NCBI RefSeq assembly: GCF_031755915.1
Contig: NC_083379.1
Location: forward strand, 23,188,001 to 23,252,000
Reading direction: 5' to 3'
DNA from: Ziziphus jujuba
Lineage: Eukaryota > Streptophyta > Magnoliopsida > Rosales > Rhamnaceae
DNA: 64,000 nucleotides
Below the pieces are notes generated by a model. It made no database searches. It saw only the letters and a program-made list of their open reading frames with translations, and was not told the origin of the DNA. This document shows, one piece after another, positions 1-10,862 of the stretch; the stretch's first letter is position 1, and every line of letters begins with the position of its first letter. Made by a program: the position numbers and the translations under genes.

Positions 1-1
1 C

Positions 2-2722
2 GTCACTGCCTTGCACTTCTCCATGAGTGATTCCATTTTTACAAGGATAATGTCATGCACAAGTGCTAGAGAGGTTTGGATAAAGCTTCAAGAGGAGTTC
101 CATGGAAATACTAGAACTCGGCAAATGCAAGTTTTAAACCTAAGAAGAGAGTTTGAGACCTTCAAGATGAAGGAGAATGAGCTTGTCAAGGATTTCATGG
201 AAAGGATGCTCAAAGTGGTAAATCAAATTTGGGTCCTTGGTGAGCAATTGACCGATCAAAGGGTAGTAGAGAAAGTATTGGTGAGCTTACCCGAAAGGTT
301 TGAAGCTAAGATTTCCTCCCTTGAAGAATCTAGAAATCTTAGTGAAATAACCTTGAGTGAGCTCATCAATGCTCTTCAAGCAACCGAACAAAGGAGAGCC
401 ATTAGAAAGGAGGAGACCATAGAGAGTGCATTCTATGATGGCCACGGCAACAAAAAGAAGAATAAAGGAAGGAAGAGCAACAACACCAACCAAACCGGTT
501 TTACAACCAACAACAACACAAACAACAACAAAAGTGGATGGAATCAACAACAACAACAACAAAGCCATCAAAACCGAGGAGGGCATCCACTTTGCCCTCA
601 TTGCAAGAAGCTTGGACATCCACCATCCAAGTGTTTTTGGAGGCCGGATGCATCTTGTGAAAAATGTGGAGGAAAAGGCCACATCGCCAAAGTATGCAAG
701 CAAAGGAGACAACAAGCCAATGTGGTTAATGAAGAAGCCGAGAACCTATTTGTGGCCACATGCCTTAAAGCCACAAGTAGTGGTCTCGGTTGGCTTGTGG
801 ATAGTGGTTGCTCACACCACATGAGTTTCCAAAAGGATGGCTTTATGGAGCTTGACCGAAACTACAAAACCAAAGTGAAGATTGGTGATGGCCGGTTCAT
901 GAAAGTAGAAGGCAAAGGAGATGTGTGCTTGAACACCAAGGAAGGTACCAAAATTATAAAAGATGTGCTATATGTTCCTAGTTTGTGTGAAAACTTGCTT
1001 AGTGTAGCACAATTGGTAGAAAGAGGCTTTGCTTTAAATTTTGCAAAAGATGGATGTATCATATATGATGCTTGTGGTAATGAGCTGTTTAAGGTACCAT
1101 TGAAGGACAAAAGCTATAGATTGGACCTAGTTAAGAATGAACAAGCCTTAAAAACCAAAGTGGAGTCCATTTCTCAACTTTGGCATAAAAGGGTTGGGCA
1201 TTCTAGCTATGGTGCCATGAAAAACACCAATGCCATTGTGAAGGACATGCCAAAGATTGAGGAGATGAAAAGCCTATGTGATGTATGCCAACTAGGAAAA
1301 TCCACACGGCTTCCATTCCCTAAAGCCGGTTCATGGAGAGCTAAGGAGAAGCTTGAGCTAGTCCATTCGGATGTGTGTGGACCAATGAGTTTGTCCTCAA
1401 TTGGAGGATGTAAGTACTTCCTAACCTTCATTGATGACTACTCAAGGATGTGTTGGGTATATTTTCTAACAACCAAGTCACAAGTGCTTGAGAAGTTCAT
1501 GGAATTCAAGAAGATGGTGGAAACCCAAAGCAATGCAAAGATGAAGTGCTTGAGAACCGACAATGGTGAAGAATATACAAGCTTGGCTATGGAGGATTTT
1601 TACAAAGAAAATGGAATGGTGCATCAATTCACAACACCATACACACCACAAAAAAATGGTGTTTGTGAGAGGAAAAATAGGACCTTGATGGAGATGGCAA
1701 GGTGCATGATACATAAGAAGAACATGCCAAAGAAGTTTTGGGCCGAAGCCATATACACGGCTAGCTACGTCCAAAACCGAGCATACACCAAAGCCAATGA
1801 GTCCAAGACACCCTATGAGATATGGTATGGAGAAAAACCATCTTTGGACAACATAAAAATCTTTGGAAGTGTTTGTTTTCTCCATGTTCATCCACACATG
1901 AGAGACAAGCTTGACAAAAGGGCAAATGTGGGCATCTTGGTCAGCTTTAGTGAGGTTACCAAAGGTTTTAGGGTTTTCAACTTGGAAACCAAGAAACTTG
2001 TGGTAACAAGGGATGTGAGGATTGATGAAGATGCTGTTTGGGATTGGACAAAGGAGGAGCTTCTTGTCTATGAAGATAATGCTCGGTTGGATGATGAAGA
2101 AGAAGAAACCAATGACAATGACAATGAAGAAAATGAAGATGATGAGGAAGATGCACTTGAGACCATTGGAGCCGAATTGGAGATTGGAGATGGTGTTAGA
2201 GGAGAAAGGCCATTGTCCAAAATATATGAAAGGTGCAATGTTGCCTTGAGTGATCCTACCAATGCTCAAGAAGCTATGCAAAAGAAAGAGTGGATGGAGG
2301 CCATGCAAACCGAAATGGATATGATAGAAAAGAATGAAACTTGGTCTTTGGTTTCTAAACCTAAAAACAAGAAACCAATTGGTGTAAAGTGGATCTTTAG
2401 GACCAAGTTCAATCTGGATGGAACAATATGCAAGCACAAGGCAAGGCTTGTGGCAAAAGGCTATGCACAACAAGCGGGTGTAGATTATGGAGAGACGTTT
2501 GCACCGGTTGCAAGAATGGAGACTATAAGGCTCATCCTATCCATCTCAGCCTCAATGTCATGGAAGGTGTACCACCTTGATGTAAAGTCGGCTTTCTTGA
2601 ATGGTGTGCTTCAAGAGGAGGTTTATGTCAAAAAACCCAAGGGCTTCATTGTTCAAGGACATGAGGACAAAGTCTACCATCTACACAAGACTTTGGAGTT
2701 TGGTATGATAGGCAAGATGTGA
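2..2722 (+). pseudogene. COP1 Gag-Pol polyprotein, truncated in the reverse transcriptase
   Basis: The frame is open from the window edge; the first ATG is at 23, but the true start is upstream. Numbering residues from position 11, a UBN2-type gag domain spans about 5-135. Two CCHC zinc knuckles follow at about 196-209 and 216-229, then a protease active site DSG near 263. The GAG-pre-integrase motif LWHKRVGH is near 390 and a CDVCQLGK zinc-binding part near 424. The integrase core carries D in HSDVCGPM near 452, D in RTDNGEEY near 516 and E in NGVCERKNRT. Reverse transcriptase begins near 760 and includes VYHLDVKSAFLNG near 854. It then breaks after HLHKTLEFG, before the catalytic YVDD box. 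A deletion has fused it to RNase H DNA. The protein cannot supply polymerase activity. Confidence 0.88.
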
Positions 2723-3206
2723 TGAGATTAATGGCCTACTCGGATAGCGATTGGGCTGGATGCTTGGATGATATGAAGAGCACTTCGGGGTATCTTTTCT
2801 CACTTGGTAGTGGACCATTCTCATGGAATGCAAAGAAGCAAGCAACAACCGCTCAAAGCACCGCCGAAGCCGAGTACATTGCTTGCTCTTCATGTGCAAA
2901 TCAATGCATTTGGCTTAGGAAATTATTGGAGGACCTTGGTTATCCTCAATAAGGTTCAACCATCATCAAATGTGACAACACTTCAGCCATATCAATAGCC
3001 AAGAACCCCGTTCAACATGGAAGAACAAAACACATACCGGTGAAGTATCACTCTTTGAGGGAGTTTGAAGAAAATGGAGAAGTAAGCTTGGAATATATCA
3101 AGACTGAAGATAACCTTGCAGATTTCTTCACCAAGCCACTTCCAAAAGCAAGATTTGAGACCTTGAGGAAGCTTCTAAATATTTCAAGCAAGAACACCAA
3201 GGAGGA
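2719..3206 (+). pseudogene. COP1 RNase H domain remnant
   Basis: After the deletion junction near 2690-2725 the sequence reads as Copia RNase H: YSDSDWAGCLDD, then KSTSGYLFSLG, then AQSTAEAEYIA. A stop lies at 2950. Past it, sequence in another frame keeps the domain's end, with HGRTKHIPVKYHSL and DFFTKPLP recognisable before the polypurine tract. Comparison with COP2, where LHKALYGLKQ is at about 12454 and the RNase H start at about 13090, suggests that roughly 600-650 bases are missing. The segment is a remnant, not an independent gene. Confidence 0.82.
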
Positions 3207-3207
3207 G
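3199..3207 (+). other. Polypurine tract of COP1
   Basis: The purine run AAGGAGGAG sits directly before the 3' LTR, which begins TGTTGAAATG at 3208. COP2 has the same tract next to its LTR. It would prime plus-strand DNA synthesis. Confidence 0.75.
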
Positions 3208-4186
3208 TGTTGAAATGTGGTGATCTTGCCACAATGTGCAAGGTAATTTGGTTACACTTGCACTCTTTGTTTTGCAACATCAAAGACCAAACATTATTTA
3301 TGTTTATGCATTTTATTTTATCTTGTAATGTTCAAGAAAAATATCCTTTTTGTAATGCCCTAAGCTCATTATCTAGCTTAAGGCCTTTTTTGTCTAGTTG
3401 CTGGAATTGTATTTCCAGCAACATAAGTCCACTTCCTTGGATACCGTTTGAAGTAGGTTTGGTATTTGGATCTGAATTTTGGATATGATAAACTAGATAT
3501 GTAGATGAAGCAGCAGCAAAAAGAATGGTCCAATTTGGAGCTGGGAAGGCTGAGTTAAGCCCCAAACAATCTGACCCTTGTGCAGTGTTGTTGCCCAGAA
3601 AACTGGGCAAAACTGCCTCGGGTTTGATTACTTTTGAATGGGTAAATGGACTTTTTTTTATCTGGTTTTTAGGTAGAACATAGTTTAATATTCAAAAAGG
3701 CTTCCCTCCAATTTTCAAGTCAAATGGAGCTGGTATTCAAATTCAAATGCCTTAGACAAGCTGAACTATCCATTAAAGAAGGTTTCTTGCATGCCCAGCA
3801 CATTGATTATAGTTAGTTGAGGTAGTTTGGCTTGGTTGGTTACTTTTAATGCTTTTGTATTTATTGCTCAATATGGCAGCATGCCTTATTGTCTTCTTGA
3901 TGTATTTAAAAGTATGAAAATTGTAATGAAAAACGTTGAGAAAGAAAATATTCAAAAACAGATTTTGAAAAACAACATTTTTTGGCTCTCTTTCTCTCAT
4001 CTACTACATTTTGGTTTCTTCTTCTTCCCAAAAGCTAACAACCTTCTCAAGAACCTTAAACCTCCATTAAAACCAGAAACAAAACCTAAACAAACCCAAA
4101 AAAAAAAGAAACAAAATCAAGAACCAACAACCAACAACAATCATTCTTGACTAACACCTTGAATGATTGTGCTCTAGGGTACAACA
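3208..4186 (+). repeat. 3' LTR of COP1
   Basis: It starts TGTTG right after the polypurine tract. The right end is chosen at CAACA (4182-4186), which would pair with TGTTG as short terminal inverted repeats; CTAACA ending at 4156 is an alternative. Short open frames inside it look fortuitous. A partner LTR is not in the window, so the exact end is unproven. The next stretch, to 4210, could not be assigned. Confidence 0.6.
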
Positions 4187-4210
4187 ACATAAACCTACAC
4201 CAAATTCCAT

Positions 4211-4747
4211 CATCTTTGACCAATCTCCAGCTTGTTTGGGCTCCAAATCATCTTGAATATGCCATTTAGGATGTCAAATATGATTAATAATGATTCCCAC
4301 ATGTTTCCCCCTAATTGGAATAACTCAAACAAGAAGAAAAGTCAAAGTTAGCGGCTAAACAGTACATTTTCGGCTAAATTGGGATGTTGTTCGTACAAGT
4401 CCTATTTAGATGCTTTTAATTCTGCCTTGTCTGGATTACATATCCTCTTAATGATATTAATTTAATTCATGAAGTGTTGGAACCATTCCTTGCTTCCTGG
4501 AGTCCAAATTTGCACAAAAATAGCTATCCGGGTCTGTACCAGCTTCCACCACTCGGATGCCTAAAATAGGCTTTGTATCTTTGGGTATGGACAAGCTCTT
4601 TTGAGAATTAACTACTCCCTATATAAATTCTCCCAGATTTTCTTACACCTCTTGGCTTGAGCTCTAGTGATTGGCCCAATCTTCATCCTATCGGGTCAGC
4701 ACCTCAGCTGGATGTAGGATGTGCGGGTTCGGGCGAATTCTCATCAT
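4211..4747 (-). repeat. GYP-A 3' LTR fragment, cut by COP1
   Basis: This segment parallels the Gypsy LTRs at 62650-63178 and 18840-19347. It ends CTCATCA on the + strand, which reads TGATGAG as the LTR start on the - strand. The adjoining internal purine tract (AAGAGGAGAGGA on the - strand) is the polypurine tract. The U5 side is missing in the window because COP1 sits there. Confidence 0.75.
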
Positions 4748-4750
4748 TCC

Positions 4751-5509
4751 TCTCCTCTTGAAAAGGATTTGCCCTCAAATCAAAGTCATCATCTGAAGAA
4801 AATGGAGATAATTCAACAATATTAAATGTGGCACTAACATTATACTCACTCAGCAAATCAAGTTTGTAAGCATGTTCATTAATCTACTCTAAAACTTGAA
4901 AAGGTCTATCCCTACACGGCATAAGCTTTGACTTTCTTTGCTCTAGAAACCTCTCATTTCTTAGGTGCAACCAAACCAAATCTTTTGGGTCAAATACTAA
5001 CACAACAAAATCTAAAAATACATGCTCATTATGGTAAAAATTACACTTTTTAAAGTTAGCAAATAATCTCTTCCAAATTTTCAAATTTCCACTAAGTAAA
5101 GCTCTCAACAATGCAGAAATAGTTCTATACAACAAAAGCATCTTTAAATAGGCATCTTTATAAATCATAACTAGCAAAGGTTTATCATTAAAAAATGCTT
5201 TTTTAACCTACCCAAGCTTAGATAAAAATTCTTTTTCTTCTTTTCTTTTTTCTCTCTTTCCTTCCCACTCACGAATTTAATAGGTTTTACATCACCCTTA
5301 GCTTTTGCACCAAATTTCTCACTCTCGGGTTTATTATAATTTTTCCACTCAACCTGGGTTTTAGAGGACATACCCTGGAAAGCAAGCTCACCTTTTCCCT
5401 CTTGAATGGATGGTGAAACCGTTGGTGCCATACTAGTCTTCTCGTTGAGCCTCTCAGCTTCCTTCCTTTGTTGCATTAATAATTGGTCTCTAAATACTTC
5501 TTTTGGAGT
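4751..5509 (-). pseudogene. GYP-A linker plus shuffled integrase-RT-integrase module
   Basis: On the - strand a charged linker (5476-5171, beginning QQRKEAERLNEK) is frameshifted near 5175 into a second stretch. That stretch has an integrase-like piece (RTISALLRALLSGNLKIWK), then a piece like the reverse-transcriptase thumb/connection (LFANFKKC, VFLDFVV), then the integrase C-terminal LVWLHLR and RKSKL motifs. A stop near 4884 breaks the GPY/F-like end, but sequence down to 4751 still aligns with AYKLDL and FNI-type motifs in another frame. In a normal Gypsy pol, RT precedes integrase, so this order is rearranged. The same order occurs in GYP-B and GYP-C. Confidence 0.8.
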
Positions 5510-6192
5510 TAATATGATGCGAATCTACCCGAGACTGTTCAACAGACAACCCACTGAGGTGCTGACCCAATACAAATGAAGGTGGGACCGATCACTAGGG
5601 CCCAAGCCAAGAAGTTCAAGGAAAATCTTGCTGTCTTACTCATAGTCAAGAGGGGTTTTCCATATCTAAAGAACCAAGGCCTGTTTTACTCATACAAGCA
5701 ATAGAAGCCAAAACGGGCTCGGGTGACGCTTTTGGTGACAATATGGAGGTCGGGTTGTATGAATTGGAACCCCATCCTTATGGGTTCAATTCATATGGAG
5801 GATCAGTCATAGAAACCAGCCAAAGAAGCTTCAAAGTCGACCAATGAGGTGGTTTGCGCACAAGGGGAAGAAAAGGTCGGATTTGCTGTATTCCTTGCTG
5901 GTTTTACTGTATTTTACTGTATTAGCCTTTTCTCATACTTCCAAGCAAGGGCAACGTGAGGAACTTCACAATAAGCTTATTGGGCATTCCATAAATATTA
6001 TTGAAGCTGATTTGGAGTCCAATTGGATCAAAGAAGGGTCATTACCAACAAAGCCGAAAATTACCATTTTTTAGTTTCCTAATTTGTTTTACTTTTTGTT
6101 TTAGGAAACTACCATTACTTTCTGGTTTTTATTTATTTATTTTCTGGAAAAATAACTTTAGGAAGGTTTTTATTTTATTCTTTCCATTGTAA

Positions 6193-6232
6193 ATTAATTA
6201 ATTCCTAATTTAATATAAAGGAATTAATTAAT
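6193..6232. repeat. Conserved inverted repeat in the Gypsy LTR
   Basis: ATTAATTAATTCC (6193-6205) and GGAATTAATTAAT (6220-6232) are perfect 13-base inverted arms around a 14-base spacer, about 110 bases before the TATA-like box. Versions occur in the LTRs at 8803-8842, 18605-18660, 23795-23845 and 62445-62490. Confidence 0.7.
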
Positions 6233-6340
6233 CAAACTTAGATTAGGAAAGGAAGTATAGTTTCAGCCAACTAGGTTTCTTTATGTGTGTGGCCGGTTTT
6301 TCCTAGGGTTTTTGGGGTTTATTTTGTTTTTTTCAAAGCC

Positions 6341-6348
6341 TATTTAAA
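6341..6348 (+). promoter_or_regulatory. Likely TATA box of the Gypsy LTR
   Basis: TATTTAAA lies in a conserved block followed by a second AT-rich run containing CAATAAGAA. The same block occurs at 8946-8953 and, on the other strand, at 23685-23692 and near 18500. Position and conservation fit an RNA polymerase II LTR promoter; transcription is not shown. Confidence 0.5.
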
Positions 6349-6641
6349 GGCTTATTTTTCAATAAGAATACAACTTTGATTTGATTCAGAAAATACTTGT
6401 GAGATTAATTATCTCTTTGTTCTTTGAGAACACCTAAAACACCATTAGAGAATTGGTTGTTTTAGCTTGACTTATCAATAGGTTTTCCATCCCCTATTGT
6501 GGCGTCTACATTATACCAAGGTCTCTAACCACAGGTTGGTTAAGGGTTGAGGTCAATTCCATTAGAACTTGAACTTAATTAAGATCCGGGCTAATATAAT
6601 ACGGGTTTAGAAGTAGGTCGTCCTAGGTTCGTATCATAACG

Positions 6642-7190
6642 GCTCCAGCTTAACCTTTTTCCCTTTAAATTTAAATACAATGGAGTTCTCTCTCCCATAA
6701 TTTATGGAATTCTTATCAAATTGTCATGGCCTACCCAATAAAATATGACCCGTATGCATAGGAACAGCATCACATAATACAACATCCACATATTTGTTAA
6801 TTCTAATTTTACTTTGAGTTGTTTATTTACCTTCATCATACCACTATCATTAAGCCATTGTAATCTATATGGTTCTAGATGTTTAATGGTCACTAACCCC
6901 AATTTATCAACTACCAAATTAGTAATTACATTTGCACAACTCCCACTATCAACTATCATACGACAAATGTTATCTTGAATTTCACATCGAGTGTGGAAGA
7001 TGTTCTCTCTTTGAATTTGGTCCTCATCTTTGTACAAAGTTTGAACCATCCTTGCTACCAAACTCAAATCAGCCCTAGATGCCTCAAGATTTTTGGATTC
7101 ATCATGCCCATCATCTCCAACTTCTTCACCATCAATTTCGGTTTCAGCATCACTTTCGGATTCTAGTTCACCATTACCTTTCAGCACCAT
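6642..7190 (-). pseudogene. GYP-A aspartic protease region
   Basis: On the - strand an acidic N-terminal stretch leads to RENIFHTRCEIQ, then the retropepsin active site IVDSGSCANVI, then LGLVTIKHLEPYRLQW. A frameshift near 6820-6830 spoils the C-terminal half, although an ILLGRPW-like segment is still recognisable in another frame. It follows gag directly. The start MVLKGNGELES is in the same frame as the gag zinc-knuckle region, which suggests that gag and protease were once one continuous frame in this family. The + strand solo LTR lies at its downstream end. Confidence 0.82.
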
Positions 7191-7192
7191 GA

Positions 7193-7739
7193 TCCTCCTA
7201 TTTGGGCATCGACTAGCAATGTGTCATCATCTCTGGCACTTAAAGCACACAACATCATGAGTTCTAGAAGGTTTAGCATTATATTTACCTTCATTCCTTG
7301 GTGCTTGGACAGATTCGGCCTTGACTTCCCTTTTTGGCTGATTGGAGCTTTCTTCACCTAGTTTCGATATTGGCTTTGAATCATAGACAGGATTGCTTAT
7401 CCAGCCATTTGGATTTGACTTTCCGCTACTGGAAACACCTCCAAACCGTGAGCTTGCACCCCATCTCTTGAATTGATATTCTAATTTAATAGACACATGC
7501 AACATCTCCTCCAATTCCACATATTGTTGCAATTCTAGTTGATTGGCTATTTCACGATTCAAACCACCAAGAAACCTTGCCATGGTTGCTTCTCTATCTT
7601 CATTCATGCTCAACCTCATAATGAGCATCTCCATCTCCTTGTAATAATCCTCCACAGACCTATTTCCTTAAGATAAATATTGAAGTCTTTGATACAGCAA
7701 CCTATGATAGTGTGATGGTACAAATCGCTTCCTCATGGC
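7193..7739 (-). pseudogene. GYP-A gag, C-terminal half
   Basis: On the - strand this reads as a Gypsy gag tail: VEDYYKEMEML-type, then ATMARFLGGLNREIANQ, then LEEMLHVSIKLE, then the start of a CCHC knuckle (VVCFKCQR). Two in-frame TGA codons interrupt the knuckle near 7225. The rest of the knuckle can be followed to 7193. At 7739 the coding DNA stops exactly at the COP2 LTR, and it resumes at 14316. Confidence 0.85.
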
Positions 7740-9561
7740 TGTTAGAGAATCATGGCAAATTGTTAGCCATAAACAAGCCAAACCCAAGAAGTAACTTCCT
7801 TAGTTTGCTTTGTATTTCGTTTAGGTAGTTGATTAAATCATTTTGTGCTGTATTTGAGGCTTGTTAAGTTGGTGCACAGAGACACCAAAATGTGTTACTT
7901 AATATGTATTAGCCAAATCAGAATGTTAGGAAGTTTAGGGAAATGAAGCACCTTGATGACATGGAAAGCACCTTGGTGACTAAAATGGTGACATGGAAGC
8001 TACATGGTGACATGGAGCCAAACCATTCGGTCTCTCTCTCATCCAATGCATGGAGCACATGTGTCATCATGCATGAGGACTACTTCAACATGAAGCTCCT
8101 AATGAGGTAGCAACACTTGTCAACAAACCATGAAGCATGTTGATGGGAATCCATCCGAGACTGTTCGATCGACAAACCGATGAGGTGCTGACCCAATACA
8201 AATGAAGGTGGGACCGATCACTAGGACCCAAGCCAAGAAGTTCAAGGACAATCTTGCTGTCTTCATTCAAGAGGGGTTGGCCATATCTAAAGAACCAAGG
8301 CCTGTTTTACTTATACAAGCAATAGAAGCCAAAACAGGGCCGGGTGATGTTTTTCGTGATAATAAGGAGGCCGGGTTGTATGAATTGGAATCCCATCCTT
8401 ATGGGTTCAATTCATATGGAGGATGAGTCATAGAAACCAGCCAAAGCAGCTTCAAAGCCGACCAACAAGGTGGTTTGCGCACAAGGAGAAGGAAAGGCCG
8501 GATTTGCTATATTCCTTGCTGGCTTTACTGTATTTTACTGTATTAGCCTTTTCTCATACTTCCAAGCAAGGGCAAGGTGAGGAACTTCACAATAAGCTTA
8601 TTTGGCATCCTACAAAGCATATTGAAGCTGATTTGGAGCTCAATTTGGTCAAAGTCAATTTAGTCAAAAATCTAATATTATAGTTTCCTAATTTTATTCT
8701 ACTTTTTGTTTTAGGAAACTACCATTACTTTTTAGTTTTTATTTATTTATTTTCTGGACAAATAAGTTTAGGAAACTTATTATTTTATTATTTTCATTGT
8801 AAATTAATTAATTCCTAATTCAAAATAAAGGAATTAATTAATCCAAATTAGATTAGGAAAGGAGTGAGAGTTTCGGCCATCATAGAACTCTTCATTGTGT
8901 GGCCGGTTTTTCCTAGGGATTTTAGGTTTTATCTCTTTCAAAGCCTATTTAAAGGCTTATTTTTCAATATGAATACAACTTTGATTAAGAAAATACTTGT
9001 GAGATTAATTATCTCTTTGTTCTTTGAGAACACCTAAAACACCATTAGAGTATTGGTTGTTTTAGCTTGACTTATCAATAGGTTTTCCATCCCCTATTGT
9101 GGCGTCTGCATTATACCAAGGTTTCTAACCACAGGTTGGTTAGGGGTTGAGGTCCATTCCATTAGAACTTGAACTTAATTAAGATCCGGGCTAATATAAT
9201 ACAGGTTTAGGAGCAGGTCGTCCTAGGTTCGTATCACATGTGGTAAAGTTACTTTACATATATGTTTTGCTTCTCCATGAAGGACTTGTTTTGTATTGGT
9301 GTTTAGAACCAGAAATGGTGTGCTTTCACACCTATTTTGTATGCTATAAGTATGTATTACATCTAAATGAATGTATTGTATTGAATTTCGGAGAAAATAC
9401 CTTAGTTTTCATTTTTGAAACCAAGAGAAACATAGCCGGCCGAAACTGGAAAATTTTCCAACAACTTAGCCAAAGCAATCGAGAACATCTAAACTCCAAA
9501 TCAATTTTCCAATCTTTTGAAACCTTGTTCTTTTTAGATTAACCTTGCACTAATCCTTTCA
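7740..9561 (+). repeat. 5' LTR of COP2, split by a solo Gypsy LTR
   Basis: The two LTR parts are 7740-8140 and 9242-9561, with one CATGT copy belonging to the later insertion. Joined length is about 721 bases against 747 in the 3' LTR. Most of the difference is a stretch of about 26 bases near 13615-13640 that is absent here. Confidence 0.9.
8141..9236 (+). repeat. Solo Gypsy LTR inside the COP2 5' LTR
   Basis: It starts TGATGGGAAT and ends GTTCGTATCA, 1096 bases. CATGT occurs immediately before (8136-8140) and after (9237-9241), a perfect 5-base target duplication. The unoccupied site is visible in the sister LTR at 13982-13998 (GAAGCATGTGGCAAAG). It carries the TATTTAAA box at 8946-8953 and the inverted repeat at 8803-8842. 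The first part keeps an open frame with GPITRTQAKKFKDNLAVFIQ, the pol C-terminal tail encoded within this family's LTR. Confidence 0.95.
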
Positions 9562-9639
9562 AATGGGTATCATAGTTTGTCTCTATAAATCCTTGTTTAA
9601 AACCGATTAGAAAATACACAAAACACAAACCGTTTTCAA

Positions 9640-10858
9640 ATGGCATCCTTACACTTTTCAGCACCTTCATCTCCTATCTTTGATGGCCAAAACTATCCTG
9701 TTTGGGCAATTAAAATGAGAGCCTATCTTCAAGAATATGACCTTTAGGAGCTTGTTGAAGCTGATTATGAAGTAGAACCATTGAGAGCAGGTGGTACAGT
9801 GAATCAAATCAAATTTCATAGTGAAGAAAATGCAAGACCTTTCAAAACTCTCACAGCAATACAATCTGCTATGACTGATGATATCTTCACTAGAATCATG
9901 ACCTGTACAACTCCTAGACAAGCTTGGGAAAAGCTTCAAGAGGAGTTTCAAGGAAGTACAAGATCAAGGCAAATGCAACTACTAAACATTAGAAAAGAAT
10001 TTGAAAACTTGAAATGCTGGAACTTGAAACTGTGAAGGATTTTTCAAACAAATTTATAAAGAGTGTCAATAAAATCCGGTTACTTGGTGAATCTTTTCCA
10101 GACCAAAGGATTATTGAAAAGATTCTTATATGTCTTCTAGAGAAATATGAAGCAAATATCTCAACTTTAGAGGAAACAAGAGACCTTACACAACTCACAG
10201 TTGCTGAATTGATCAATGCCTTCCAAGCCACAGAACAAAGGAGGAGTTTTTGGCTACAAAGTGAACCAAGCTCAAGTGAAGCAACCCTTGCAGCAAATAA
10301 CAAAGGCAAAACAATCCAGCAACCAAGGCCTTTTCAAAGGCAAAATAAAGGCAAGGAGACCGCTAACCAAAGAGGGAACAAGATGACCTATGGTCCTTGC
10401 ATAATATTCAAGAAGCAAGGACGCATGGCCAAGATATGCTGGTGGAGGTCGAATGCTCAATGCAAGGTTTCCAAGCAATTCGATCACATGGACAAAGTTT
10501 ACAAACAAAGAAACCAAAGGCAAGAAACAATACAAGCTCATGAACCCGAAGAATTAAATGGAAAGCATGAGTATACTTTTACAACAACTTGCAATCTTGC
10601 AACCACAACCAAAGACAAATGGATTTTGGACAGTGAATGCACAAATCATATGTGCAACAACCGTGACTTGTTTGTCAAGTTCAACTCAAGAATTGCAACA
10701 AAAATTAAAGCAGCAAATGGACAGATCATGGAGGCACAAGGAAAAGAAGATTTGGTCATTAAAATACTAAAAGGTACAATTAAAATTACCAATGTTTTAT
10801 ATGTACCAAATATGTCCAAAAATTTACTTAGTGTGCCACAACTTATGAAGAAATGATA
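9640..10858 (+). pseudogene. COP2 gag and protease, broken
   Basis: An ATG at 9640 opens gag (MASLHFSAPSSPIFDGQNYP), but a TAG at 9745 stops it. The UBN2-like domain continues in frame from about 9781 (DDIFTRIMTCTTPRQAWEK). A frameshift near 10015 moves it to another frame as far as 10856. The two zinc knuckles are degenerate; the first reads CIIFKKQGRMAKIC. The protease motif is DSECTNH, so the usual DSG glycine is replaced by glutamate. The family is close to COP1, which has DSGCSHH here. Non-functional. Confidence 0.85.
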
Positions 10859-10862
10859 CATT

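Larger units (their letters stand above)
1..4186 (+). mobile_element. COP1: Ty1/Copia LTR retrotransposon, 5' end outside the window, pol internally deleted
   Basis: Domain order gag, protease, integrase, partial reverse transcriptase, RNase H, then a polypurine tract and a 3' LTR is the Ty1/Copia order on the + strand. The 5' LTR and start of gag lie upstream of the window. The element appears to be inserted in the 3' LTR of the - strand Gypsy element GYP-A, because Gypsy LTR sequence resumes at about 4211. The target duplication cannot be checked since only one end is visible. The right-hand limit is uncertain within 4156-4210. Confidence 0.85.
5515..6636 (+). repeat. Solo Gypsy LTR inserted in GYP-A
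   Basis: It begins TGATGCGAAT and ends TTCGTATCA, the same family ends as the GYP-B LTRs but on the + strand. It is 1122 bases long with no internal sequence attached. It is flanked by TAATA (5510-5514) and TAACG (6637-6641). Each differs by one base from TAATG, the base order at this point in GYP-B (near 20503), so they read as a decayed 5-base target duplication. Deletion by recombination between two LTRs is the usual origin of such solo copies. Confidence 0.88.

Noticed and set aside
1478..2473. 331-codon open frame on the - strand within COP1
   Set aside because: It is the complement of well-conserved integrase/RT coding. Its composition (rich in F, H, I, L) is that of a shadow frame.
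3827..4150. 107-codon open frame in the COP1 3' LTR
   Set aside because: It lies wholly within LTR sequence, ends in a low-complexity K/Q/N run and has no homology I can name.
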